A stretch of DNA of 64,000 nt from CAVROP01 sp050008495 (GTDB lineage Bacteria; Acidobacteriota; Terriglobia; UBA7540): contig JBEKMN010000050.1 in NCBI GenBank assembly GCA_050008495.1, forward strand, positions 34,092-98,091, read 5' to 3'. Shown here in pieces: positions 49,848 to 59,368 of the stretch. The translations under genes were made by a program, and so were the position numbers. The notes under the pieces are model-generated. The model did not search any database and was not told where the DNA came from. It worked only from the letters and a program-made list of their open reading frames with translations. Every line of letters starts with the position of its first letter. Position 1 is the stretch's first letter.

Positions 49848-52114
49848 GAACCTCGCAGTCTCTATTGCCCAACCGGTTCCTGACTCCTTCCTTGGACAAG
49901 ACCGGAACACTGAACGCCGTCCCTGGTAAGCAGGACCGCCCGCAGGGCGAGGTGGTTCCGGCCACGCTGGAACCAGAGCGATACGAATTGAATGCCCGGC
50001 CCACGTATCACTTTGGGATGCCGCGGCGGGATTTTTTCAAAGTCTTGGGAGGCGGCATCGCGGTCTTCTTTCTCCTTGATCGGCCACTTGCCGGCCAGGA
50101 AGCCGGACGCACCGGCCACTGGCCTGGCACTTCCCTGCCTCAGGATGTCTCTGCCTGGCTGCACGTCAACGAAAACGGCGAAGTCACGGTTTTCACTGGC
50201 AAAGTGGAAGTAGGGCAGAACATTCGCACATCGCTGACTCAAGCTGTGGCCGAGGAGTTGCGCGTTACGCCCGGCTCCATCTCCCTGCTTATGGGTGATA
50301 CCGACCGCGTTCCCTTCGACATGGGGACTTTCGGCAGCCGCACCACTCCCACCATGAACCCGCAGCTTCGACGCGCGGCTGCGGCAGCTCGCGAAGTCCT
50401 TATCGGCCTTGCTGCCGATGCCTGGAAAGTGGACCCTGCCAAACTGACGGCGGCCAACGGCGCCATTACGGACCCGGACTCACAGCGCACCGCAAGCTAC
50501 GCAGAACTGGCCAAGGGACGCGAGCTTGCCAAAGTCATTCCCGCCGAAGAACCTCTTACCCCGGCAGCCCAGTGGAAGGTCATGGACAAGCCGCTGGGCA
50601 AGGTGACCGGCCGTGAAATCGTTACCGGCAGGCATCGCTATCCTTCCGACATCAGGTTGCGCGAGATGCTTTACGGCAAAGTCCTGCGGCCACCCTCCTT
50701 CGGCGCCTCGCTGAGTACACTCGACGCAAGCAAGGCGCAGCAGATGCCGGGCGTCACAGTCGTACACGACGACAACTTTGTGGGCGTCGCCGCCCCCAAC
50801 CCGCAGGTGGCACAGGACGCGCTGGCGGCGCTCAGTGCCCAGTGGAAGTCCATGCCTGCGCCAACCTCGAGCGACGGCCTCTTTGAATACTTGAAGAACC
50901 ACGCGGGGACCGGCGATGAGCGCAACGGGCACGCCGTCGGTTCCGTCGAGAAGGGCCTGTCCGACGCGAGCCTCCGCCTTAAGCGAACCTATACGGTCGC
51001 CTACATCGCCCACGCGCCGCTGGAGCCACGCGCCGCCGTGGCCGAATGGAAGGACGGCAAGCTGACCGTGTGGACCGGAACCCAACGGCCCTTTGGTGTA
51101 CGCAGCGAATTGGCCGAGGCCTTTCGCCTTCCTGAGGACCATGTGCGAGTGATCATGCCGGACATGGGTTCCGGCTATGGTGGCAAGCACACGGGCGATG
51201 CAGCCGTGGAGGCGGCGCGTTTGGCCCAAGCTGTGCAACGACCTGTGAAACTGGCGTGGACGCGCGAGGAGGAATTCACCTGGGCTTACTTTCGCCCTGC
51301 CGGTGTCATCGAAGTTTCTGCCGGCCTCTCGAGTGGCGGCTCCATCACCACCTGGGAATTCCACAATTACAATTCCGGTGCGGCAGCCATCGGCACACTC
51401 TACAACATTCCCAATCAGCGCATTCAGTTTCACTCCGTCGATTCACCTCTGCGCCAGGGCTCGTACCGATCCCTCGCCGCAACCGCGAACCATTTCGCGC
51501 GCGAATCCTTCATGGATGAACTCGCACAACTGGCCAAAATGGACCCACTCGAATTCCGGCTCAAGAACCTCACCGATGAGCGCTTCCGGGCGGCGCTCGA
51601 AGCGGCGGCGGAGAAATTCGGCTGGGGGCAAATGAAGTCTCACCCGGGGCGGAGCACCACCGAGGATCGTACCTTGCGTGGACATGGCATTGCTGGAGGC
51701 TTCGATAAAGGCGGATACGTGGCAACGTGTGCGGAGGTGGCAGTCGACTCAACCACGCGGCAGGTGCGCGTGCTGCGCGTCGTGACGGCGTTTGACTGCG
51801 GCGCCGTGGTGAATCCCGACGGCCTTCGCAACCAGATCGAAGGCGCAAATACTATGGGCATCGGGGGGGCCTTGTTTGAAGCCATCCAGTTCGCAAATGG
51901 GCGCATCCTGAACCCCCACTTTGCGCAATATCGTGTTCCGCGCTTCAGCGACGCTCCGGCAATGGAAGTCGTTCTGATCGATCGAAAGGACGTGCCATCA
52001 GCAGGGGCAGGAGAAACCCCCATCGTGGGCATCGCACCAGCCATCGGCAACGCGATCTTTGCCGCCACCGGCAAGCGCCTGCGCGCCTTGCCCATGGCCC
52101 CGAAGGGCGTGTGA
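49844..52114 (+). CDS. Molybdopterin-binding subunit of a molybdenum hydroxylase (IorB-like)
   Basis: A 756-residue protein from ATG 49844. It begins with about 65 residues without homology, then MPRRDFFKVLGGGIAVFFLL, a Tat-like twin-arginine stretch placed deep in the protein. The molybdopterin part has SLTQAVAEELRVTPGSISLL near 130, MGSGYGGKHTGDAAVEAAR near 442, LRQGSYRSLAATANHFARES near 535 and the catalytic-glutamate loop AGAGETPIVGIAPAIGNAI near 720. It oxidises aldehydes or N-heterocycles at the periplasmic face. The small subunit would be exported with it. Substrate unknown. Confidence 0.94.
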   Translation: MRTSQSLLPNRFLTPSLDKTGTLNAVPGKQDRPQGEVVPATLEPERYELNARPTYHFGMPRRDFFKVLGGGIAVFFLLDRPLAGQEAGRTGHWPGTSLPQDVSAWLHVNENGEVTVFTGKVEVGQNIRTSLTQAVAEELRVTPGSISLLMGDTDRVPFDMGTFGSRTTPTMNPQLRRAAAAAREVLIGLAADAWKVDPAKLTAANGAITDPDSQRTASYAELAKGRELAKVIPAEEPLTPAAQWKVMDKPLGKVTGREIVTGRHRYPSDIRLREMLYGKVLRPPSFGASLSTLDASKAQQMPGVTVVHDDNFVGVAAPNPQVAQDALAALSAQWKSMPAPTSSDGLFEYLKNHAGTGDERNGHAVGSVEKGLSDASLRLKRTYTVAYIAHAPLEPRAAVAEWKDGKLTVWTGTQRPFGVRSELAEAFRLPEDHVRVIMPDMGSGYGGKHTGDAAVEAARLAQAVQRPVKLAWTREEEFTWAYFRPAGVIEVSAGLSSGGSITTWEFHNYNSGAAAIGTLYNIPNQRIQFHSVDSPLRQGSYRSLAATANHFARESFMDELAQLAKMDPLEFRLKNLTDERFRAALEAAAEKFGWGQMKSHPGRSTTEDRTLRGHGIAGGFDKGGYVATCAEVAVDSTTRQVRVLRVVTAFDCGAVVNPDGLRNQIEGANTMGIGGALFEAIQFANGRILNPHFAQYRVPRFSDAPAMEVVLIDRKDVPSAGAGETPIVGIAPAIGNAIFAATGKRLRALPMAPKGV

Positions 52115-52171
52115 CGGTTCGTTCGGAAACCCCATCTACTATCCAGTCTTTCTCCTGTGCGGCCGTTATTC

Positions 52172-52500
52172 TGAGCCCCGTCAGGGGCGGCATAGAGTAG
52201 CTCAGGGCGCAAGCCCTGGGTTCGACGGCCCTCACCCTGCCTTCGGCACCCCTCTCCCGCTGGGCGGGAGAGGGGACGGGGGGTGAGGGTTGGGTTCAGC
52301 GACCCACGGCTTGGAACGTGTGAAAGAATCGAAAGGACTGTCATCCTGAGCGCAGCGAAGGATCTCCGCAGTTGTTTTTACTTCAACGATTTACAAGCAA
52401 CTGCAGGGATCCTTCGCTGCGCTCAGGATGACAGGTTGCCAATTCTTTCACAGCTTCTTGCGCCGTGGGCTACTGGCTGCCGCCCGCTCCGCGGGCTCAG
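52172..52500. repeat. Repeat-rich gap with four palindromic elements
   Basis: The 52115-52703 gap holds, in order: a REPtron-type unit (GCCCCGtcAGGGGC and CAGGG-cgcaa-GCCCTG, 52174-52222); a CCCTCACCC/GGGTGAGGG hairpin enclosing CCCCTCTCCCGC-tgg-GCGGGAGAGGGG (52229-52288); a full REP family A pair (52338-52434); and another REPtron-type hairpin GCCCGC-tcc-GCGGGC (52482-52496). No gene was found. The family B units match those around the transposase at 23491. Confidence 0.8.
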
Positions 52501-52703
52501 TTCTTCAACGAACTTCTGGCTCATGACGCCAGCCGCCGTTGCAATAAGCTGCTTCGGCCGCTTTCCCCCAGTGTGTCAACGACGTAGGCGTGCCCTCCGG
52601 GACAGTCAGATTGCACCTTCCCATCCATGGCCTGCCGATGTAGAATCACCCGCTCGAAATCTGAAGGCGCCGAATCGACACTGGTTCTGGAGGGAACTGG
52701 CCA

Positions 52704-54095
52704 TTGGTACTGACAACCGCAGAGTGTAAGAGAATCCATGATGCAGCTCTCGATGTCCTGACTGATCTGGGGGTTCGAGTCGACGATCCGGAGATTATCC
52801 TCCTGATGCAAGAGGCTGGCGCAGCCGTTGACAGTGAGAAGCGCGTCCATATCCCCGCCCACCTCGTGGAATGGGCTCTTCAGCAGGCGCCGCATCAGGT
52901 GAAGATCGCGGACCGCGTTGGTCATATCTGGCAACTGGGTCCGGAGGGCGGGACCCTGGTTTTAACCGGGAATGCGCTGTACATTACGCGCGGCCGCATG
53001 CGCAGCGATTTGCAGGCCTCCGATCTGGCTGAGTTGGCGCGGGTCGCCGATGCCTGCCCAAACATTCACGGCATGGTCGGAACCTCCCTCGCCGACTCTC
53101 CGCCTGCCAGCCGCGATTTCGTGGGCTTTCGCATCATGGCGGCGTTTACGGGCAAACATCTCCGGCCGTGCATCTACACTCCGGCGGGTGCGCGCACGGT
53201 GATAGAGATGGCCAGGGTTCTCCTGGACGGCGCAACCTTGCGCGAGCGCCCCATCGTCAGCACGGGTTTCAGCATCATCAGTCCCTTGCACTGGACGGCC
53301 CTGGCACTGGGTGTCTTTAAGGAGACAGCGGGCGTAGGCGTGCCTGTCATGATCAATTCCGAGCCACTGGCGGGAGCAACTGCGCCCGTGACCTTGGCTG
53401 GTTGCCTGGTGATTGGCGACGCCGACACGCTGAGCGGCCTGGTCATCAATCAGTTGCTGGAGCCGGGCCGGCCTTGCTTTTACAACGTAGGGTTTGCGCA
53501 CGTCTTCGAGATGTCAGCGGGCCTTGCACTGACGGGCGCGCCTGAGAACGCCCTCCTGCAAGCGGCCGGGGCGGAGATGGCGCGATTCCACGGTCTCCCA
53601 AGCGCAGCATGGATGTCCACGGAATCCCTTTGCGCCGACTCGCAAGCCGCCTTCGAGAAGATGATCGGCGGTCTGGCCCACGCTGCCGCGGGAGTCAACT
53701 TCATCTGGGGTGCAGGCAACCTGGAATCTACCTTGGCGATGTCGTGCGAGTCGTTGGTGACTGACAACGAAATCGCAGGCTATTTCCTGCGATACCAGAA
53801 GGGATTTCCCATAGATGATGAGGCGCTGGCGCTCGACGATATTCGACAAGCAGGGAAGTCCGGGGATTTTCTGAATTCGCCGCACACTCTAAAGCATTTT
53901 CGCGAAGTCCTTAGCCGAGCGCAATTGGCGGTGCGGGCGCGGCGCGGCGACTGGGAAGCAAAGGGTTCACTTACCTTTGAGGAGTCGGCGGAGCAGAGGG
54001 TTCGAGATATCCTGGCGCAGGAACCCAAGCACTATCTCGATTCACCTCAGCGGGCCGAACTGGAACGACTGGAACGAGCAGCAGCGGGCAGTTGA
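52704..54095 (+). CDS. MttB-family (trimethylamine methyltransferase-like) protein
   Basis: A 463-residue protein from TTG 52704 with GGAGGG upstream; no ATG fits. LTTAECKRIHDAALDVLTDL is the family N-terminus, and the barrel continues through IHIPAHLVEWALQQAP, RSDLQASDLAELARVADACP and PVMINSEPLAGATAPVTLAG. No in-frame TAG exists, so it is not a pyrrolysine enzyme. Non-Pyl relatives such as MtgB demethylate glycine betaine or other quaternary amines with a corrinoid protein. No corrinoid protein or MtbA is encoded nearby. The substrate is unknown. Confidence 0.88.
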   Translation: MVLTTAECKRIHDAALDVLTDLGVRVDDPEIILLMQEAGAAVDSEKRVHIPAHLVEWALQQAPHQVKIADRVGHIWQLGPEGGTLVLTGNALYITRGRMRSDLQASDLAELARVADACPNIHGMVGTSLADSPPASRDFVGFRIMAAFTGKHLRPCIYTPAGARTVIEMARVLLDGATLRERPIVSTGFSIISPLHWTALALGVFKETAGVGVPVMINSEPLAGATAPVTLAGCLVIGDADTLSGLVINQLLEPGRPCFYNVGFAHVFEMSAGLALTGAPENALLQAAGAEMARFHGLPSAAWMSTESLCADSQAAFEKMIGGLAHAAAGVNFIWGAGNLESTLAMSCESLVTDNEIAGYFLRYQKGFPIDDEALALDDIRQAGKSGDFLNSPHTLKHFREVLSRAQLAVRARRGDWEAKGSLTFEESAEQRVRDILAQEPKHYLDSPQRAELERLERAAAGS

Positions 54096-54099
54096 GCCG

Positions 54100-57000
54100 T
54101 CACTCGTCTTCGGCATCGTCGAGCGCCATGCTTTCTCCCAGCGCGGCGGTACTCTTTTTCGCCTCCTCGAGCGAAATCGGTGGCAAGCCGGCCTGCCTCA
54201 GGGATGAATTCAAGTGGGGTACGTCTTGGCTCTTGATTTTGTCCCACGCCGCGAGGGCCTCTTGCACCGCCTGCTGATCGCGTTGGAAGGCAGTCACCGC
54301 GTCAGCCGTCGGGGCCAAGTCGGCGCTTCCCACGGCTCTTTCGACTTGGCCGAAGGCAATGGTCAAAGCGCGCAAGCTGTCGGTGGTTGGAGCGTCCGTC
54401 TCGTAGAAACCCGGGCCCGAGGTCCCGCCTGAGAGAGCGAGCGTTTTCTTATCGAGGGCGGCAACTTCTCCGGCCAGCGCCTTTCGGCCGTTCGCTTTCG
54501 CCAGCATGGAATTGAGCGCCTGAAGCTGTTCATGCAGGCGATTGGCCTCGCCAAAAGCCGCGGCGACCTGCGCCTGTGCAGCGTTGATCTGCATGGCTGT
54601 TTTGAACTGTAGCGCCAAATCGGAAAGCGGCGTCGTGACACGCGGGTCCATCGTCACGGAGAGTTGCTGCGTATAGCTTTGACCGTTGACGGTCAACTTC
54701 ACCGTGTACTCGCCGGGCAGCGCCCACGGACCTCCACCTCCACGGAAGATAGCAGCCATGGGATTGCTGCCGGGCGGACCCTGATAGTGCAGGTCCCATA
54801 CAAACCGATGCATTCCGGGTTCGGCTGAGAGAGGTTTGGGGAAATGAATCCAGGAAGTTGGAAAATCAACACGCTTGGGATCGATTTGGGGTGGCTTGTC
54901 ACTGCTCGAATAGCGCCGCACCAGCTTTCCGGCGGAATCCCACACTTCCAGGGTGACAACCCCGCTGGGCGCCGACTTGAGGTAATAATCAATCACTGCG
55001 CCCTCCGGAGGATTCTCGGCCTGCGCTGTGTCCGCCGGCATCGGTGTACCCTCGAAGGAGGAGGGGCGAACACGGTAAGCGGTTTCAGGCCGAAAGAGAA
55101 CAGCCTCGGCGTTGGCGACCTGCGCGCTGAGCTGGCGTAGCGGTGTCACGTCATCCAAAATCCAGAAGGAGCGCCCGTGGGTGGCGATGACGAGGTCGTC
55201 GTCGTGGATCACCAGGTCGCGCACCGAACAGTCAGGCAGGTTCAGTTGCAGCGGCTGCCACTCGTCACCGTCGTTGAACGAAACAAAGACGCCGGTTTCC
55301 GTGCCGGCGTAGAGTAGCCCCTGCCGCACGGGATCTTCGCGCACGGCGTTAACAAAGCCTCCTTCCGGAATGCCGTTAACGATTTCCTTCCACGTCTTGC
55401 CGCCGTCGTGGGTACGCTCGATGTGAGGCCTGAGGTCGTCCAAGCGATGCCGGTCAATGGCCGCGTAGACAGTGTCACGGTCGTAGCGCGACGCCTCGAG
55501 GATGCCCACTTTGGACCACGGTGTGAGGCCGGAAGGCGTGACGTTCTGCCAGGTCTTGCCATCGTCGCGGGTCACTTGGATGAGGCCGTCATCGGTCCCC
55601 ACCCATATCTCGCCCGCCACCCGTGGCGAAGGCGATATCGAATAGATTACGCCACGACGTTTTCCGACGCCTGGATCGACATTCCCTGCTGCCGATGCGT
55701 CAAGGTTGGGCGGGACGCCGGGATCTTCACGCGTAAGATCGGGACTCAAGACCTGCCAGGTCTGGCCGCCATCCTTGGTGCGGAAGAGAATCTGATTACT
55801 GAAGTAGAGTTCGTGGGGATCGCGTGGCGAAATCACCAGCGGCAGCGTCCAGGTGCGGCGATAGCTGCCCGGATGGGTCAGTGACGGAGCAATGTTCTGG
55901 CCTTCTCCGGTGGCGAGGTTGTACCTGACAACATCAGCGCCGAACGACCCGCCATAGAGAATGTTGGGATCGAGCGGGTCGGTTGCGATATAACCACTCT
56001 CGCCGCCGGCGCCCACCGGGCGCCAGTCACGGAAGGTGATGGCGCCGGAGTGGCCGCGGCTGAGTGTGCAGGCGGAACCCGAATCCTGCTGCGCGCCGCA
56101 CACCCAGTATGGGAACCGGCTATCGGTGACGACGTGATAGAACTGCGCGGTGGGCTGGTTGTACCACGAAGTCCAGGTCTTGGCTCCGTCGACGCTGACT
56201 ACGACGCCCTGGTCGCTCGAAAGGATCATGCGCTCGGGATCGTCAGGGTCAATCCAGAGGTGTTGATAGTCGTCGCCGCCCGGCGCTCCCTTGATGATGT
56301 CAAAGCTCTTCCCGCCATTGGTCGAACGATAGAAGGAGGTGTTGCAAACATAGACCACCTCCGGATTCCTAGGATCCACATTGATGCCGCCGAAGTACCA
56401 GCCTCGCTGCCAGAGGCGCGGGTCAGGATCAGTGCGCTGCCAGTTTTCGCCCGCGTCGTCGGAGCGGTAGACGCCGCCTTCCTTTGCATCCACGATCAGG
56501 TAGACGCGGTCCGGGGCCGTGGGAGCGACGGCGATGCCGATGCGCCCAAGCTTCTCGGAGGGCAGCCCGTGCCCAGTCACCGGGCGCCAGGTGTCACCGC
56601 CGTCCGTGGATTTATACAGGCCGCTGCCCGGCCCGTACGACGGCGGGTAGACGTTCCACGGGGGACGGCGCGTTTGGAAGAGGGCCGCGTAAATGACGCG
56701 CGAGTTGCGAGGGTCGAAGGCGATGTCGATTGCGCCGGTGTTGTCATCTTTGAAAAGCACCTTCTGCCAACTCTCGCCGCCGTCTTTCGAGCGGAACACG
56801 CCGCGCTCGGCGTTAGGTCCGTAAGCGTGGCCCAGCGCGGCCACAAAAACAACGCGGGGATCATGCGGGTCCACCAGCACGCGCCCGATGTGGCGGGTGT
56901 CGTCGAGGCCAATGCGCGTCCATGTCCGGCCCGCGTCCGTCGACTTGTAGGCGCCGTTTCCGGAGCAGATATCGGAGCGGAAGTCAGCTTCCCCGGAGCC

Positions 57001-57342
57001 CACGTAGATCACGTTGGGATCAGACGGAGCTACGGCCACGGCGCCAATCGAGGCGACGGGCTGGGAGTCGAAGATCGGCGCCCAAGTGCGACCGGCGTTG
57101 GTGGTCTTCCAGACTCCCCCGCAGACCGCGCCGAAATAGAATACATTGGGCTGGCCTACGACGCCTGAGACGGTAACGGCACGGCCGCCGCGAAAGGGCC
57201 CGATCATCCGCCAGCGTAGGCCCGCGAAGAGGCTGGGATCATACTGCTGCGCGTAAACTCGAAGGGGCGTGAAGCCGCCCGGAACCATGGCGCAGACCAG
57301 GACGGAGAACACGATTTGGACCAGACGTAACGAGCGAGTCAC
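54100..57342 (-). CDS. Secreted VPS10/BNR-repeat propeller protein
   Basis: A 1080-residue protein from GTG 57342 with GGGAGG upstream. A signal peptide (LRLVQIVFSVLVCAMVPGGF) is followed by about 700 residues of sortilin-like BNR repeats: SKDGGESWQKVLF, SDDAGENWQRTDP, TKDGGQTWQVLSP and THDGGKTWKEIVN, each with the Asp-box S/T-x-D-G-G-x-x-W. After about residue 745 is an immunoglobulin-like or FlgD-like region, then a coiled-coil-rich tail (ADAVTAFQRDQQAVQEALAA). It is common in acidobacteria, often annotated as glycosyl hydrolase, but catalytic acids are not clear. Probably a surface glycan-binding protein. Confidence 0.88.
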   Translation of the reverse strand: MTRSLRLVQIVFSVLVCAMVPGGFTPLRVYAQQYDPSLFAGLRWRMIGPFRGGRAVTVSGVVGQPNVFYFGAVCGGVWKTTNAGRTWAPIFDSQPVASIGAVAVAPSDPNVIYVGSGEADFRSDICSGNGAYKSTDAGRTWTRIGLDDTRHIGRVLVDPHDPRVVFVAALGHAYGPNAERGVFRSKDGGESWQKVLFKDDNTGAIDIAFDPRNSRVIYAALFQTRRPPWNVYPPSYGPGSGLYKSTDGGDTWRPVTGHGLPSEKLGRIGIAVAPTAPDRVYLIVDAKEGGVYRSDDAGENWQRTDPDPRLWQRGWYFGGINVDPRNPEVVYVCNTSFYRSTNGGKSFDIIKGAPGGDDYQHLWIDPDDPERMILSSDQGVVVSVDGAKTWTSWYNQPTAQFYHVVTDSRFPYWVCGAQQDSGSACTLSRGHSGAITFRDWRPVGAGGESGYIATDPLDPNILYGGSFGADVVRYNLATGEGQNIAPSLTHPGSYRRTWTLPLVISPRDPHELYFSNQILFRTKDGGQTWQVLSPDLTREDPGVPPNLDASAAGNVDPGVGKRRGVIYSISPSPRVAGEIWVGTDDGLIQVTRDDGKTWQNVTPSGLTPWSKVGILEASRYDRDTVYAAIDRHRLDDLRPHIERTHDGGKTWKEIVNGIPEGGFVNAVREDPVRQGLLYAGTETGVFVSFNDGDEWQPLQLNLPDCSVRDLVIHDDDLVIATHGRSFWILDDVTPLRQLSAQVANAEAVLFRPETAYRVRPSSFEGTPMPADTAQAENPPEGAVIDYYLKSAPSGVVTLEVWDSAGKLVRRYSSSDKPPQIDPKRVDFPTSWIHFPKPLSAEPGMHRFVWDLHYQGPPGSNPMAAIFRGGGGPWALPGEYTVKLTVNGQSYTQQLSVTMDPRVTTPLSDLALQFKTAMQINAAQAQVAAAFGEANRLHEQLQALNSMLAKANGRKALAGEVAALDKKTLALSGGTSGPGFYETDAPTTDSLRALTIAFGQVERAVGSADLAPTADAVTAFQRDQQAVQEALAAWDKIKSQDVPHLNSSLRQAGLPPISLEEAKKSTAALGESMALDDAEDE

Positions 57343-57467
57343 GACGCCGTACCTCCCAGAGATGTATGGGCTGCCGATAGGGCAAGTATAACACCGGGCG
57401 TCTGAGTCCGGGGCAGCGGGAGTGTCTCATAGCCCAGGCCGCAAGATCGCGTGAGAGGGCTGGAAAC

Positions 57468-57500
57468 CTGTCATCCTGAGCGAAGCGAAGGATCGCTGCG
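57468..57500. repeat. Single REP family A arm
   Basis: CCTGTCATCCTGAGCGAAGC with GAAGGATC follows; the partner arm is missing. It lies in the 57343-57592 gap between minus-strand genes. Confidence 0.7.
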
Positions 57501-57592
57501 GTTGGTTTTCAGTTCGGGGAATTGCGCACAGGAGGAACGGTTCCAAGAGGGACGGTTCCAGAACCGTTATTCCCCGCGCCACTGCAACGCAC

Positions 57593-58582
57593 TCAGCACC
57601 CGACCCCGAACTTTTTCAGAATGAGGGCACCAAGATTCGATGAGGTTACCCTGCCGTTCTCACTCGCTGATACGACTCCTACCTCATATTTTTCCAACAG
57701 GGAAACCAGATACTTTGGAAGAGGACGGTCAGTGAGGGCGATTCTAAAGACCTTGCGCCTGGGAAATTGTGGTTCCACGTACACGTGCTGATAATACAGC
57801 AATTGACCAAGCGCCAGCCGGACTTGACGGTCTCCGTCACCACGAATGGTCTTAGCCTCCACCAGCAGCGTCTTACTTTTCCCCATTACGAGAAGATCGT
57901 ATCCCTTCTTCAAAACGTATCGCTCGCGGCCACTCAACATCCTTGCGAGGCGAGATAGGCACCGATCATGCGACCAAGCGCGACGGCCAACCTTGTCAGG
58001 ATCGTAGACTCGAACAGACCCGCCCCCATTGTCGGACGGGGGGTGGCCGCCAGTTCGTTCGTACGGTACAGGCCTTCCTGCCTGCGGTGGAAGCTCATGG
58101 GCTTCAACCTCCAACCGATCTCGTGAAGGCTTGACCCATCGTGCAAGGTCCTCCAAGGTCATCCCAAAGTACGGTCTCAAAATCTCATTTTGGAATTCGA
58201 TGTGTTCCGCCTTCGGAACTAGCCAACAGGTTGTGTTGCCTGCGGGAGACCACCCCTTTTTGTGCCGTTTGAATTTCCGCGGTCCGCCTTCCCATCGACG
58301 TACGACTGAGTACTGCCGTTCCAGCGGGTCTGATCGTAGCTTTGGAGGCTCACCGCTCACCTGACCGAGGAGTTGGATGTCGTTACCGTGGCAGAGAAGG
58401 AAGAAATCGCCAGGGCGCATATTCTTGAAGTTTGGGATTTGTCCTCGTTTGGTGTTCGCGAAAATTTTCAGCACACGATCAGATTTGAACTGTTCGCGGT
58501 CCCGATCTTTCCAATCAGGAGTCGTCCTATTGGTTCCATGTGAATGCTTCCAAATCCGGAAGTTGTCGGTTTGCTTAGACAT
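57593..58582 (-). CDS. Candidate modification-dependent nuclease: EVE/PUA-like reader plus PD-(D/E)XK
   Basis: A 329-residue protein from ATG 58582 with GAGGA upstream. The N-terminal 110 residues (NFRIWKHSHGTNRTTPDWKD, then PNFKNMRPGDFFLLCHGNDI) look like an EVE/PUA-type domain, known to read modified bases in restriction enzymes. The C-terminal 110 residues have a nuclease core: GYDLLVMG with Asp near 229, LLVEAKTI with E242-x-K244, and RLALGQLLYYQ with Gln near 260. This order matches Mrr-like PD-(D/E)XK enzymes. The middle (HELPPQAGRPVPYERTGG) is a flexible linker. If correct, it restricts modified DNA alone. No methylase is adjacent. Function is inference from motifs. Confidence 0.6.
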   Translation of the reverse strand: MSKQTDNFRIWKHSHGTNRTTPDWKDRDREQFKSDRVLKIFANTKRGQIPNFKNMRPGDFFLLCHGNDIQLLGQVSGEPPKLRSDPLERQYSVVRRWEGGPRKFKRHKKGWSPAGNTTCWLVPKAEHIEFQNEILRPYFGMTLEDLARWVKPSRDRLEVEAHELPPQAGRPVPYERTGGHPPSDNGGGSVRVYDPDKVGRRAWSHDRCLSRLARMLSGRERYVLKKGYDLLVMGKSKTLLVEAKTIRGDGDRQVRLALGQLLYYQHVYVEPQFPRRKVFRIALTDRPLPKYLVSLLEKYEVGVVSASENGRVTSSNLGALILKKFGVGC

Positions 58583-58625
58583 GAAGAACAATCCTCGGGT
58601 ACGTCGCTCCGGCGACGACTGAGGG

Positions 58626-59291
58626 TCACTCACTACCGTCGTTTATGGCCAATGGCTCAAAACTCCACTGGTCATTCCCCTCATCCGTGGCTGTGCAAAT
58701 ATATTCGGTCCTCAGCATAGCTCCAAAGCTATTCTGTGAATCAACCCATCCCACAGCCGAATACTTGCCGGAACCATGGTCACGAACTTCAGTGTCGTAG
58801 TAGCTACTGAACCTGGCTGTGGATGGAGCCTTCAGATATTGCCTCACGTGGTCCTCGCACGCCCGGAGAACTCGCAATTTGACCTGCGTCTGATCCGGCT
58901 GGGATGAAGATGTGCGGTCGCTACAAATTGCTATTAGGAACACGATCCCGAAAAACCCTAGAGTTGCAACTAACAGCCATTTGAACAAAGGACGCAGCAT
59001 CACTGGATGCGCCTTCGCCGGAGTCGCTTGGTTTACTCCACAAGAATCGCAATAGTTGGATTTCGGTGGTAGCTGGTTGCCGCATTTCACGCAAAACTTA
59101 CTTGGCTCGCCCTGCATCTCAGCAGGGGTTACCCTACGCCGCTCATGGGCCGCTCGCCGCAGAGCTTGAATTCTCGGCACAAGGGAATCGTCGTGCGTGG
59201 CCTTGAATTGCTCCGTGAGGACCTGTGCCTCCTTGAGCAACTCCTCGGGAGTCCCGTTCTTCCATTTATCCTGATCTTCTGCGTCGCTCAT
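58626..59291 (-). CDS. Zinc-ribbon membrane protein of unknown function
   Basis: A 221-residue protein. The first 60 residues are helical and charged (EELLKEAQVLTEQFKATHDD). A zinc ribbon follows: FCVKCGNQLPPKSNYCDSCG near 67-86, then one span (FKWLLVATLGFFGIVFLIAI) near 105-125. The outer part (LRVLRACEDHVRQYLKAPST, then SSYYDTEVRDHGSGKYSAVG) is compact and likely periplasmic. It lies just upstream of the candidate nuclease on the same strand, 43 bp away. It could be a sensor or membrane partner, which is speculation. Confidence 0.7.
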   Translation of the reverse strand: MSDAEDQDKWKNGTPEELLKEAQVLTEQFKATHDDSLVPRIQALRRAAHERRRVTPAEMQGEPSKFCVKCGNQLPPKSNYCDSCGVNQATPAKAHPVMLRPLFKWLLVATLGFFGIVFLIAICSDRTSSSQPDQTQVKLRVLRACEDHVRQYLKAPSTARFSSYYDTEVRDHGSGKYSAVGWVDSQNSFGAMLRTEYICTATDEGNDQWSFEPLAINDGSE

Positions 59292-59368
59292 TGTTCACCC
59301 CTCCCGGCGAGGGCCTCTCCATCTGGCGCCGGAACTAAGGTAAATTCTGTCCATCGAGACCTTGGTAA

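Noticed and set aside
52283..52729. 148-codon frame before the MttB gene
   Set aside because: Most of it is the translation of REP and REPtron-type repeats (ILSAAKDLRS, ILRCAQDD).
52704..54095. MttB as a pyrrolysine-containing methylamine methyltransferase
   Set aside because: There is no in-frame TAG and no corrinoid or pyl genes in the window.
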